The translations under genes were made by a program, and so were the position numbers. A DNA stretch of 5,460 nt from JBOHWJ01 sp050736615 (GTDB taxonomy: Bacteria; Desulfobacterota; Binatia; Binatales; Binataceae), in contig JBOHWL010000150.1 in NCBI GenBank assembly GCA_050736615.1, positions 1 through 5,460 on the forward strand, in the 5' to 3' direction. The first letter of the stretch is position 1. Each line of letters begins with the position of its first letter. This document shows positions 1-4,936 of this stretch, piece after piece. The notes beneath the pieces are model-generated. The model saw only the letters and a program-made list of their open reading frames with translations, made no database searches and was not told the DNA's origin.

Positions 1-1057
1 CGATTACGGAACGCCGGTTTTCTTCCGCCGGCTACAGGTCGGACGAGTTGCATCCTACGCTCTGAACAGCAGCGGCGAGTATTTTGACGTAAAAATTTTC
101 ATCAATGCGCCCTATGATCGATTCGTCACTGCGGATTCGCGCTTTTGGCACGCGAGCGGGATCGACATGCAACTCTCAGCCAACGGTCTCAGCGTACAGA
201 CTCAATCGCTGTTGTCGATGATGATCGGGGGAATTGCATTCGAAACTCCTAGTTCGAGCAAGATGCAGCCAACAGCCCCAGCGAACAGCACGTTCACCCT
301 TTATGCAAACCGTGCGCAAGCATTCGCGCCTCCACCGCGTTACCCGCAGACTTACACATTAGTCTTTAATCAATCGGTGCAGGGCCTGGCGCCCGGGGCT
401 CCGGTCGAACTGCGCGGAATCAAAATCGGAGAAGTTGCAAAGATCTTAGCACAAGTGGACGTGAGGACCTCGACGTTCTCGATCCCTGTGACGATTCATC
501 TAGATCCACAAAGTCTTGGCATCAAGCTGCTCGACTTGAAGCCCGGCGCGGATCTCGACGCGGTTCGCAGGAAATTGTTCGACTCATTGGTGGCGCACGG
601 CGTACGTGCGCAACTTCGGACGGGAAGCCTTTTGACCGGTTCCGCTTACGTCGCGTTCGATTTTTTCCCTGATGCGCCCCCGGCGAAGATCGATTGGTCT
701 CAGAATCCTGTGCAGCTGCCGACCATTCCAGGGCAACTGGAAGCGACCGAAACGCGGATCAGCAACATAGTCACGAAACTTAATCAGCTTCCGCTCAAAC
801 AGATCGTCAACAACCTCAACAAGACGCTAGGCGATCTCGATTTGACGCTCGTAAGCGCGCGGGGCACGCTCGATCGCACTAACACACTCGTTGGAACTGC
901 TAACGATTTTGTCGGGGCGGGTTCCGTGCAACGACAAGAGCTGGACGACACTCTACAGCAGCTGAGCCGTGCCGCAGTTTCGATGCGCGTGCTTGCTGAT
1001 TACCTCGAGCGCCATCCGGAAGCGCTGCTGCGCGGCAAGAAGGGAGAGCCCAAATGA
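1..1057 (+). CDS. pqiB: PqiB, MCE-domain intermembrane transport protein (5' end missing)
   Basis: The reading frame is open from base 2 to the TGA at 1055-1057, giving 351 visible residues, so the ATG at 167 is internal and not the start. PqiB is anchored in the inner membrane and stacks MCE domains into a tube across the periplasm, thought to carry lipids between the membranes with PqiA and PqiC. Visible residues 1-83 are the end of an MCE domain, with the family signatures VFFRR, APYDRFVTADSRFW and IGGIAFETP. A second MCE domain begins near residue 118 (YTLVF) and carries GLAPGAPVELRGIKIGEV. Residues about 250-345 form a predicted helical tail ending in the conserved ADYLERHPEALLRGK. Family members run to about 540 residues, so roughly the first third lies outside the window. 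The stop overlaps the pqiC start (ATGA), which indicates one operon. No frameshift is seen. Identification is by recognised family motifs. Confidence 0.95.
   Translation, partial: DYGTPVFFRRLQVGRVASYALNSSGEYFDVKIFINAPYDRFVTADSRFWHASGIDMQLSANGLSVQTQSLLSMMIGGIAFETPSSSKMQPTAPANSTFTLYANRAQAFAPPPRYPQTYTLVFNQSVQGLAPGAPVELRGIKIGEVAKILAQVDVRTSTFSIPVTIHLDPQSLGIKLLDLKPGADLDAVRRKLFDSLVAHGVRAQLRTGSLLTGSAYVAFDFFPDAPPAKIDWSQNPVQLPTIPGQLEATETRISNIVTKLNQLPLKQIVNNLNKTLGDLDLTLVSARGTLDRTNTLVGTANDFVGAGSVQRQELDDTLQQLSRAAVSMRVLADYLERHPEALLRGKKGEPK
1041..1046 (+). promoter_or_regulatory. Shine-Dalgarno site for pqiC inside the pqiB tail
   Basis: AGGGAG lies seven bases before the ATG at 1054, within the last codons of pqiB. 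It supports this start and suggests coupled translation of the two genes. Confidence 0.7.
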
Positions 1058-1650
1058 CAACGCGCAAGAGCGCGCATCTAATCGCGGCCGTTGCGATCGC
1101 GATAGCGATAGCTGGCTGTGGCAGTTCGCCGCCCGCGCGCTTTTATACCCTTGACTCCACGGCAGTAGTTACCGGCGCGGCAGCCGCACACATTTCTGTG
1201 ATAGTAGGGCCGGTTACAGTACCCGCATCGGTTAATATGCCGCAGATGGTGGTGCAGGTGGGTCCGAATCGCGTCGACGTAGAGGAATTTAACCGCTGGG
1301 AAGCACCGCTCGAAGACAACATCGCGGATGCGGTTGCCGGCGATCTCGTAGCGCTGCTTGGGACGTCTGACGTGACCACCGCACCTCTGGCAGGCTTCAG
1401 GCCAGATTATCGCGTTATAATCAACGTTCAGCGCTTCGATTCGGCTCTGGGCAAATTGGCACTGGTTGAGGCGATGTGGACTGTCCGGAACGCCAACGGC
1501 GGTGAGATCCGTTCTGGCCGCACCGTCGCGCGCGAATCGCCACAAGGCGCCGGCTACGAAGCGCTTGCGGCGGCGCACAGCCGCGCGCTAGCAGTCATAA
1601 GCGGCGACATCGCCGCCGCGATCCGGGCGGAGTCCCACGAGACATACTAA
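1054..1650 (+). CDS. pqiC: PqiC, outer-membrane lipoprotein of the Pqi transport complex
   Basis: This complete 198-residue gene encodes an ABC-type transport auxiliary lipoprotein (PqiC/YmbA, DUF330 family). In the known system PqiC sits on the inner face of the outer membrane and docks with the PqiB tube. The N-terminus has basic residues (R4, K5), a hydrophobic stretch at 9-20 and a lipobox I-A-G-C with the lipidated cysteine at residue 22. Residue 23 is Gly rather than Asp, which fits outer-membrane sorting. The motif ARFYTLDS at residues 28-35 is the family's characteristic start of the mature domain. The length is close to the usual 185-200 residues. The ATG overlaps the pqiB stop by four bases and has a good ribosome-binding site, so expression should follow pqiB. 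The frame is intact throughout. Confidence 0.93.
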   Translation: MTTRKSAHLIAAVAIAIAIAGCGSSPPARFYTLDSTAVVTGAAAAHISVIVGPVTVPASVNMPQMVVQVGPNRVDVEEFNRWEAPLEDNIADAVAGDLVALLGTSDVTTAPLAGFRPDYRVIINVQRFDSALGKLALVEAMWTVRNANGGEIRSGRTVARESPQGAGYEALAAAHSRALAVISGDIAAAIRAESHETY

Positions 1651-1777
1651 CCTGCGCTGCTCACGGAAATTATCGTAACTTCTTGATTCCATTTTTCGAA
1701 AACTCGCTTTGCCTCAACGATTACACAGGTCGAGAGGAGAACAGGTAATTCGGCGAAATTGAGTAATGATCGGCACA

Positions 1778-1792
1778 GTGGAACGATTCCAC
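1778..1792. repeat. Perfect 6-bp inverted repeat, GTGGAA-CGA-TTCCAC
   Basis: Two six-base arms separated by three bases form a perfect dyad about 100 bases before the glycine-zipper gene. It could be a small hairpin or a binding site for a dimeric regulator. No T run follows, so a terminator is unlikely. Confidence 0.45.
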
Positions 1793-1797
1793 GAAAG

Positions 1798-1820
1798 ACT
1801 CAGCACTGAGTGTGCTCAGT
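1798..1820. repeat. Overlapping alternative stems (ACTCAG / CTGAGT / CTCAGT)
   Basis: ACTCAG (1798-1803) pairs with CTGAGT (1806-1811) across a two-base gap. The overlapping ACTGAG (1805-1810) instead pairs with CTCAGT (1815-1820) across TGTG. The middle segment can therefore pair with either side but not both. The two-base loop is too tight for a stable RNA hairpin, so the second stem is the likelier structure in RNA. As DNA this is a three-fold repeat of one half-site. Confidence 0.4.
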
Positions 1821-1881
1821 CCACGTTGGTGAGCCGCTCAGGTCTCCCAAGCCGCGCAAGCGAGCGTGCGAATAATTGAGT

Positions 1882-1885
1882 GAGG
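1882..1885 (+). promoter_or_regulatory. Shine-Dalgarno site that decides the start of the glycine-zipper gene
   Basis: GAGG lies five bases before the GTG at 1891. The alternative in-frame TTG at 1876 is a rarer start codon and has no comparable site at a good distance, so the GTG is preferred. Confidence 0.55.
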
Positions 1886-1890
1886 TCCCG

Positions 1891-2403
1891 GTGAGACAGA
1901 TACACGCGCTTTTTTCGGTTGGCCAATTTACGCGCGGACTGATCGTTCTTTCCGTGCTTCTTGGCGCTCGGGTCGCGCGCGCACAGAGCGGCGACATGTT
2001 TATTTATCCAGCCAAGGGGCAGAGCCAGGCACAGCAGGACAAAGACCGATATGAATGTCATTCCTGGGCGGTGCAGCAGACGGGGTTTGATCCAAGTAAA
2101 CCACACGCGGCGAACGTGCAACCAGCGCAACACAAGCAGCCCCCGAAAGCTCATATGCTTCAAGGGGCCGGTCGAGGTGCGGCACTGGGAGCAGTGGGTG
2201 AAGCTATAACGGGTAGCGCAGGCAAAGGCGCTGCCGCTGGTGCCGCGATGGGTGGAATGGTTGGCGGGTTCCGCCGTCGCGAAGAAAGGCTACGGCAAAC
2301 CGACATTCAAGCTGATAAGGCGGCGGCCGGAAATAGCGCACGGCCAGCATATATGCGCGCGATGGCGGCCTGCTTACAGGGGCGTGGCTATACCGTCAAT
2401 TGA
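1891..2403 (+). CDS. Secreted glycine-zipper family protein
   Basis: The gene is read from GTG 1891 (170 residues); an in-frame TTG at 1876 would add five residues but has a weaker ribosome-binding context. The first 31 residues form a signal peptide: a basic Arg, a hydrophobic core (LIVLSVLLG) and an ARA-Q cleavage site. The mature protein opens with FIYPAKGQS..Q..KDRYECHSWAVQQTGFDPS, a segment recognisable from a proteobacterial family of exported glycine-zipper proteins. Residues 92-126 carry repeated small-residue spacing (GAGRGAALGAVG, GSAGKGAAAGAAMGGMVGG), the glycine-zipper segment expected to insert in or pack against membrane. Cys56 and Cys161 are the only cysteines of the mature chain and could form a disulfide in the periplasm. 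A charged helix (RRREERLRQ) follows the zipper. The exact function is unknown; an outer-membrane or periplasmic envelope role is inferred. Confidence 0.82.
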   Translation: MRQIHALFSVGQFTRGLIVLSVLLGARVARAQSGDMFIYPAKGQSQAQQDKDRYECHSWAVQQTGFDPSKPHAANVQPAQHKQPPKAHMLQGAGRGAALGAVGEAITGSAGKGAAAGAAMGGMVGGFRRREERLRQTDIQADKAAAGNSARPAYMRAMAACLQGRGYTVN

Positions 2404-2507
2404 TGGTCGTACGTCGCGTGGTGCTTACAGTCAAAGCAAACATTTGAGATCAAGTTCGAGCTGCTCGAACGTGGAATTCGGTTGGCGCCTTAAGAAGTGA
2501 GACCGAA

Positions 2508-2978
2508 ATGACTATCAAGGCCGCGCGCAATTCCAAGAACGCAACGGGCATTGCTAAAAAGCCGAAACAGCTACTTACCGCTTTAATTGCTTTGGGTCTT
2601 TTTCTCTTGTGCCACGTCCCTTGCGCGGTCGCGCAATCAGCTAATACTTCGGTTGACGAAGATACCAAGGTAAACAAGAAACTGTCTAATCCTATTTCCA
2701 CCATTTGGGCATTTCAGCTCCAGGAAAATATCTTCTTCATTCATCCCGAGATCGAAGAGAAATCGAATAGAAATGCCGTGAATCTTCAATTTCAACCAGT
2801 ACTACCACTTTCGCTAACCGACGATTGGAACCTCATCACCCGTTTAGTTTTCCAAGTCGTCAGCTCTGTGCCTGCAGTCAACAGCTCAGGGAAGATTAAT
2901 CAGGCTACTGGCTTCGGAGACACGATCCTCCCCGAGTCCGAAACTAGCGCGGCCATGGCTGCTGGGAGGAGGGCCTAG
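2508..2978 (+). CDS. Truncated outer-membrane porin-like (beta-barrel) protein
   Basis: The frame encodes 156 residues. Residues 1-42 are a long signal peptide with a Lys-rich N-terminus, a hydrophobic core (LLTALIALGLFLL) and AVA-Q cleavage. The mature part contains LSNPIS, NLQFQPVLPLSLTDDWNLITR and ATGFGDT, the opening strands of a family of outer-membrane beta-barrels often annotated as transporter or neuromedin U-like protein. Members I know of are about 250-330 residues long. Here family resemblance stops near residue 139 (GFGDT), and the last 15 or so residues (ending AGRRA) are low-complexity and unlike a barrel. The remaining strands were not found downstream. Transposase debris begins just after the stop, so the 3' half was probably lost by insertion and deletion. 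The product is unlikely to fold as a barrel. The upstream ribosome-binding site is weak (GAAGTGAG). The sequence here is more AT-rich than its neighbours. Confidence 0.75.
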   Translation: MTIKAARNSKNATGIAKKPKQLLTALIALGLFLLCHVPCAVAQSANTSVDEDTKVNKKLSNPISTIWAFQLQENIFFIHPEIEEKSNRNAVNLQFQPVLPLSLTDDWNLITRLVFQVVSSVPAVNSSGKINQATGFGDTILPESETSAAMAAGRRA

Positions 2979-3037
2979 TGTCATGAAACTGAACTAACAG
3001 TAATATCGTATCGTCAAACCGCTATAGAGCGGCGGCG
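2976..3037 (+). mobile_element. Possible left end of the IS630-type remnant
   Basis: This non-coding stretch lies between the truncated porin and the degraded transposase start. It begins with a TA dinucleotide (2976-2977), the target IS630 elements use and duplicate, and its composition differs from both sides. No matching inverted copy was found downstream, as expected if the right end is deleted. The boundary is inferred rather than shown. Confidence 0.3.
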
Positions 3038-3437
3038 TTGAAAGTGAACGAGGGGGATTTGGCAGTGTTTGAGTCGTCGCTGCGCGCGCCCACTGTGCCG
3101 CGGGAATTGGCCCTGCGGCGCGCATTCTGATCGCGAGTGCGCGCGGTGAGGGCGTGTGCCCGCAGCCCGGCAGCGGGCGCCGCAAGCGGATCACGGCCGC
3201 CCGCGAACGGGCGTTGGTGGCGGCCACCATGCGCGCGCGGAAGACGCCGACCCACTGGAGTTCGCGCCGGCTGGCCAAGGAGGTCGGGCTGAGTTTCTCG
3301 ACGGTGCGGCGCATCTGGCGCCGGCATCGCCTGCGGCCGCACCGGCTCGGCCGCTTCAAGTTCAGCACCGACCCCGCCTTCGAGCCGCAAACTGGCCGTC
3401 GTGGTGGGGCTCTATCTGGACCCGCCGGAGCGCGCGG
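3038..3437 (+). pseudogene. IS630-family transposase remnant (frameshifted, internally deleted, 3' truncated)
   Basis: Three pieces in different frames join into an IS630-type N-terminal half. From TTG 3038 (a likely decayed ATG) frame 2 reads LKVNEGDLAVFESSLRAP and then PRELALR. Near 3115-3120 a base appears to be missing and the protein continues in frame 1 as ARILIASARGEG. The helix-turn-helix section of about 40 residues normally expected next is absent, and the text jumps at about 3154 to PGSGRRKRIT. It continues with THWSSRRLAKEVGLS..TVRRIWRRH.LRPHR..RFKFSTDP, the typical IS630 linker. An extra base near 3388 shifts the frame again to KLAVVVGLYLDPPERA, ending at about 3437. The next element should be the catalytic Asp of the DDE triad; it and the whole catalytic domain are missing. 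The element is therefore dead. It is clearly richer in G+C than the truncated porin before it. Confidence 0.85.
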
Positions 3438-3578
3438 CCGGCCAGAGTGGGCGAATCGGAGATGTTCTACGATTGTGGTGGCTTAGTCGACTGTGCGCCG
3501 GTTTACCATAAAGGCGTCGCGTTATCTGGCCCTCCGGTTTGCGGAACGTGACCTTACCCCGGTTTCGTAAAAGGCCAA
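3438..3578. other. Transposon scar and leader of the DMT gene
   Basis: This gap begins where transposase similarity stops and runs to the DMT start codon. I recognise no coding sequence in it. CCGGTTT occurs three times (3498-3504, 3534-3540, 3559-3565). The first and third copies extend into an imperfect repeat of about 18 bases (CCGGTTT followed by a TAAAGGC-like block), and the third copy overlaps the DMT ribosome-binding site. The promoter of the DMT gene should lie here, but no clear boxes were identified. Confidence 0.45.
3570..3574 (+). promoter_or_regulatory. Shine-Dalgarno-like AAAGG before the DMT transporter
   Basis: AAAGG ends four bases before the ATG at 3579, a slightly short but usable spacing. 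An in-frame TGA at 3549 with no other start codon in between makes this ATG the first possible start. Confidence 0.5.
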
Positions 3579-4472
3579 ATGGGTTCAAATTTTTACCTGG
3601 TTCTCGCACTCGGCGCGAGTGCATTGCTGGCGCTTGGCCTGTTGATGATGAAGAGCCGCGCTGATGAATTGCCGGCCGCCACCGGTAGTGCGGTCGTACG
3701 GAACGTCCTGCTGTGGCTCCATGATCCGGTATGGTTGGGTGGATTGCTGATCCAGGCGGGCGGCTATGCACTTTATGTAATATCACTGGCCGGCGCACCC
3801 GTCTCGTTGGTCTCGGTGGTGATGCAGGGCGGAATCGGCCTGTTCGTGCTGCTCGCATTCGTGGTGTTGAGAGAGCGTGCGCGCCCTCGGGAATGGGCCG
3901 GCATCGCCGCGACTCTGATAGGCATGGTACTGCTGGCGCTTTCATTGTCCGGAGGGGAGGCACAGGGGCCAGCCCAATCCCAGCCGATGATAGTCATTTC
4001 AGGGTTGCTGCCACCGCTGGCTCTCCTGCCGTATGCCAGCACCCGGCTTCGGCATAACGGCATTGCGGCGGCTGTTTTTTCAGGCATGATGTTTGGGCTT
4101 GCCAGCCTCTACACCAAGGCGATGGCCCAGGACTCCGCCGCTTGGGGATTGACCCTGCGGCTGGCAGCCGATCCCTATGTGCCAGGAGTCATCGTCACCA
4201 ACATTATCGGCTTGATAGCATTGCAGAATTCGTTCGTTGCCGCGCGCGGGATAATCGCCATGCCGCTTTCCACAGGGCTGTCAAACATCGTACCGATTGC
4301 AGGCGGAATAGTCATCTTTGAGGAATGGCTGCCCGGAGATCCTCACTTGGCGGCGCTTCGGATCGTAGCTTTCGTGGTGACCATAGCCGGCGGAGCGCTG
4401 TTGGCCAGCCGCGACGACGAGGTGCGGCCGAAGCAAGACGAAGCAATCGAACTCGCACTGCCTCATGCCTGA
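3579..4472 (+). CDS. DMT-superfamily (EamA/NIPA-like) inner-membrane transporter
   Basis: This intact 297-residue integral membrane protein has about nine hydrophobic segments, near residues 4-24, 52-70, 76-97, 106-125, 136-152, 161-180, 201-217, 225-247 and 258-276. The drug/metabolite transporter superfamily shows an internal duplication, and it is visible here: a first-half block (Q-G-G-I then RERARPREWAGIAAT..G..LLAL, about 83-121) is echoed by a second-half block (IAGGIVIFEEWLPGDP..AALRI.AFVVTIAGGALLA, about 240-276). The FEEWLP turn before the last helix is typical of EamA/NIPA-like members. The substrate cannot be read from sequence; exporters of metabolites and magnesium-related NIPA proteins are both in the superfamily. 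It stands alone between transposon debris and oppositely oriented accessory genes, so it may have arrived as cargo or been left as an island of older sequence. No frameshift is seen, unlike its neighbours. Confidence 0.88.
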   Translation: MGSNFYLVLALGASALLALGLLMMKSRADELPAATGSAVVRNVLLWLHDPVWLGGLLIQAGGYALYVISLAGAPVSLVSVVMQGGIGLFVLLAFVVLRERARPREWAGIAATLIGMVLLALSLSGGEAQGPAQSQPMIVISGLLPPLALLPYASTRLRHNGIAAAVFSGMMFGLASLYTKAMAQDSAAWGLTLRLAADPYVPGVIVTNIIGLIALQNSFVAARGIIAMPLSTGLSNIVPIAGGIVIFEEWLPGDPHLAALRIVAFVVTIAGGALLASRDDEVRPKQDEAIELALPHA

Positions 4473-4754
4473 TTCTGTCCAAACCGCAGTCGGCTTTCGA
4501 AATTCGCGTCATGATAAAGCACATACCGGTCCGCCGCTTCAGCACAATGCCAATTGCCGACCCCAACCATGAGTAACAGACTAACTCTTGGCGCGTTGAG
4601 CGTGGGTCTCGAAACAGCGCGAGCATCCCGCGAAGCCATTGTGCGAGCCGGCCCCACGCCGGTAGCCCTAGATAACTCTTTTTTTACCATTCCACAGTAG
4701 CGAAACCCTTCCGGCACAGAGGCTCTCTGTGCATTGTCTGACTGCCTCGTCGCG
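4473..4754. other. Convergent intergenic region, no confident gene
   Basis: The transporter ends at 4472 and the leftward genes converge on this stretch. It holds a 5-bp GC dyad (CCGGC-CCCAC-GCCGG, 4648-4662) followed 16 bases later by seven T residues (4679-4685), and a stronger dyad at 4714-4732. On the minus strand the frame of the small gene stays open through the region to 4463, but what it encodes there resembles nothing I know. A 43-codon plus-strand frame (4569-4700) is also open. I regard both as unproven. Confidence 0.45.
4714..4732. repeat. Perfect 8-bp hairpin, GCACAGAG-GCT-CTCTGTGC
   Basis: Two perfect eight-base arms flank a three-base loop, just downstream (in the leftward direction) of the probable end of the small minus-strand gene. 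No T run follows directly on either strand, so it is not a standard intrinsic terminator. It may still stabilise the 3' end of the leftward transcript, or be a protein-binding or recombination site. Confidence 0.55.
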
Positions 4755-4936
4755 CTATGGAGTGGCACAGGTGATCTCCGGTTCGGGCGCAAATTCGGGC
4801 ACATTGGACACAGAATTGGACAGGCGCGATTGGCTCCATTCGCGCTTCCGCGCCGCTCGCGTTCTTCGTTTTCGGCGTGCAGGTTTTTCACATACTCATG
4901 ATCCCGCTGCCACTGCTCGCGCTCGCTGTCGCTCAT
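4755..4936 (-). CDS. Small charged helical protein of an integrative or phage-like element (possible frameshift)
   Basis: The ATG at 4936-4934 overlaps the stop of the primase-like gene in the arrangement ATGA, which argues that both are real and translated together. The first 29 residues (MSDSEREQWQRDHEY, then ENEERERR) are rich in Glu and Arg and look like an amphipathic or coiled-coil helix. Without a shift the frame stays open to 4463 (157 residues), but beyond residue 29 it becomes Cys/Pro/Asn/Arg-rich and unconvincing, and it would overlap the end of the DMT gene by ten bases. With a -1 shift at 4850 the protein continues smoothly as RKREWSQSRLSNS and ends in an acidic, Pro-rich tail (EFAPEPEITCATP), stopping at TAG 4757-4755, 60 residues in all. 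I prefer the short version. An in-frame GTG at 4957 is an alternative start. The function is unknown. Confidence 0.5.

Larger units (their letters stand above)
1651..1890. other. Intergenic region with small dyads, no gene seen
   Basis: About 240 bases separate pqiC from the next gene. No protein-like reading frame was found and no classic terminator (a GC-rich hairpin followed directly by a T run) follows pqiC. The stretch holds two clear dyads at 1778-1792 and 1798-1820, listed separately. It probably contains the end of the pqi transcript and the promoter of the glycine-zipper gene, but I could not pick -35 and -10 boxes with confidence. Confidence 0.6.

Noticed and set aside
1078..1578. 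166-residue minus-strand reading frame opposite pqiC
   Set aside because: It is Arg/Cys/His-rich, has no family motif, and lies fully antisense to a well-identified lipoprotein gene.
1816..2163. 115-residue minus-strand frame with a hydrophobic segment
   Set aside because: It is the antisense shadow of the glycine-zipper gene's signal peptide and leader; no ribosome-binding site or family resemblance.
2994..3390. Two Arg/Ala/Pro-rich minus-strand frames
   Set aside because: They are shadows of GC-rich IS630 sequence; the plus strand shows clear transposase motifs.
2947..3439. GCGCGGCC at 2947-2954 and 3432-3439, possible target-site duplication around the IS remnant
   Set aside because: It is a short GC-only word likely by chance, and IS630 elements duplicate only TA.
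3412..3963. 183-residue minus-strand frame
   Set aside because: It is low-complexity, Arg/Pro/Ser-rich, and mostly antisense to the DMT transporter.
4648..4685. GC dyad followed by a run of seven T, possible terminator of the DMT gene
   Set aside because: The stem is only five pairs and the T run starts 16 bases later, too far for a normal intrinsic terminator.
4569..4700. 43-codon plus-strand frame starting MSNRLTLG
   Set aside because: It is short, has no recognisable motif or good ribosome-binding site, and could be open by chance.
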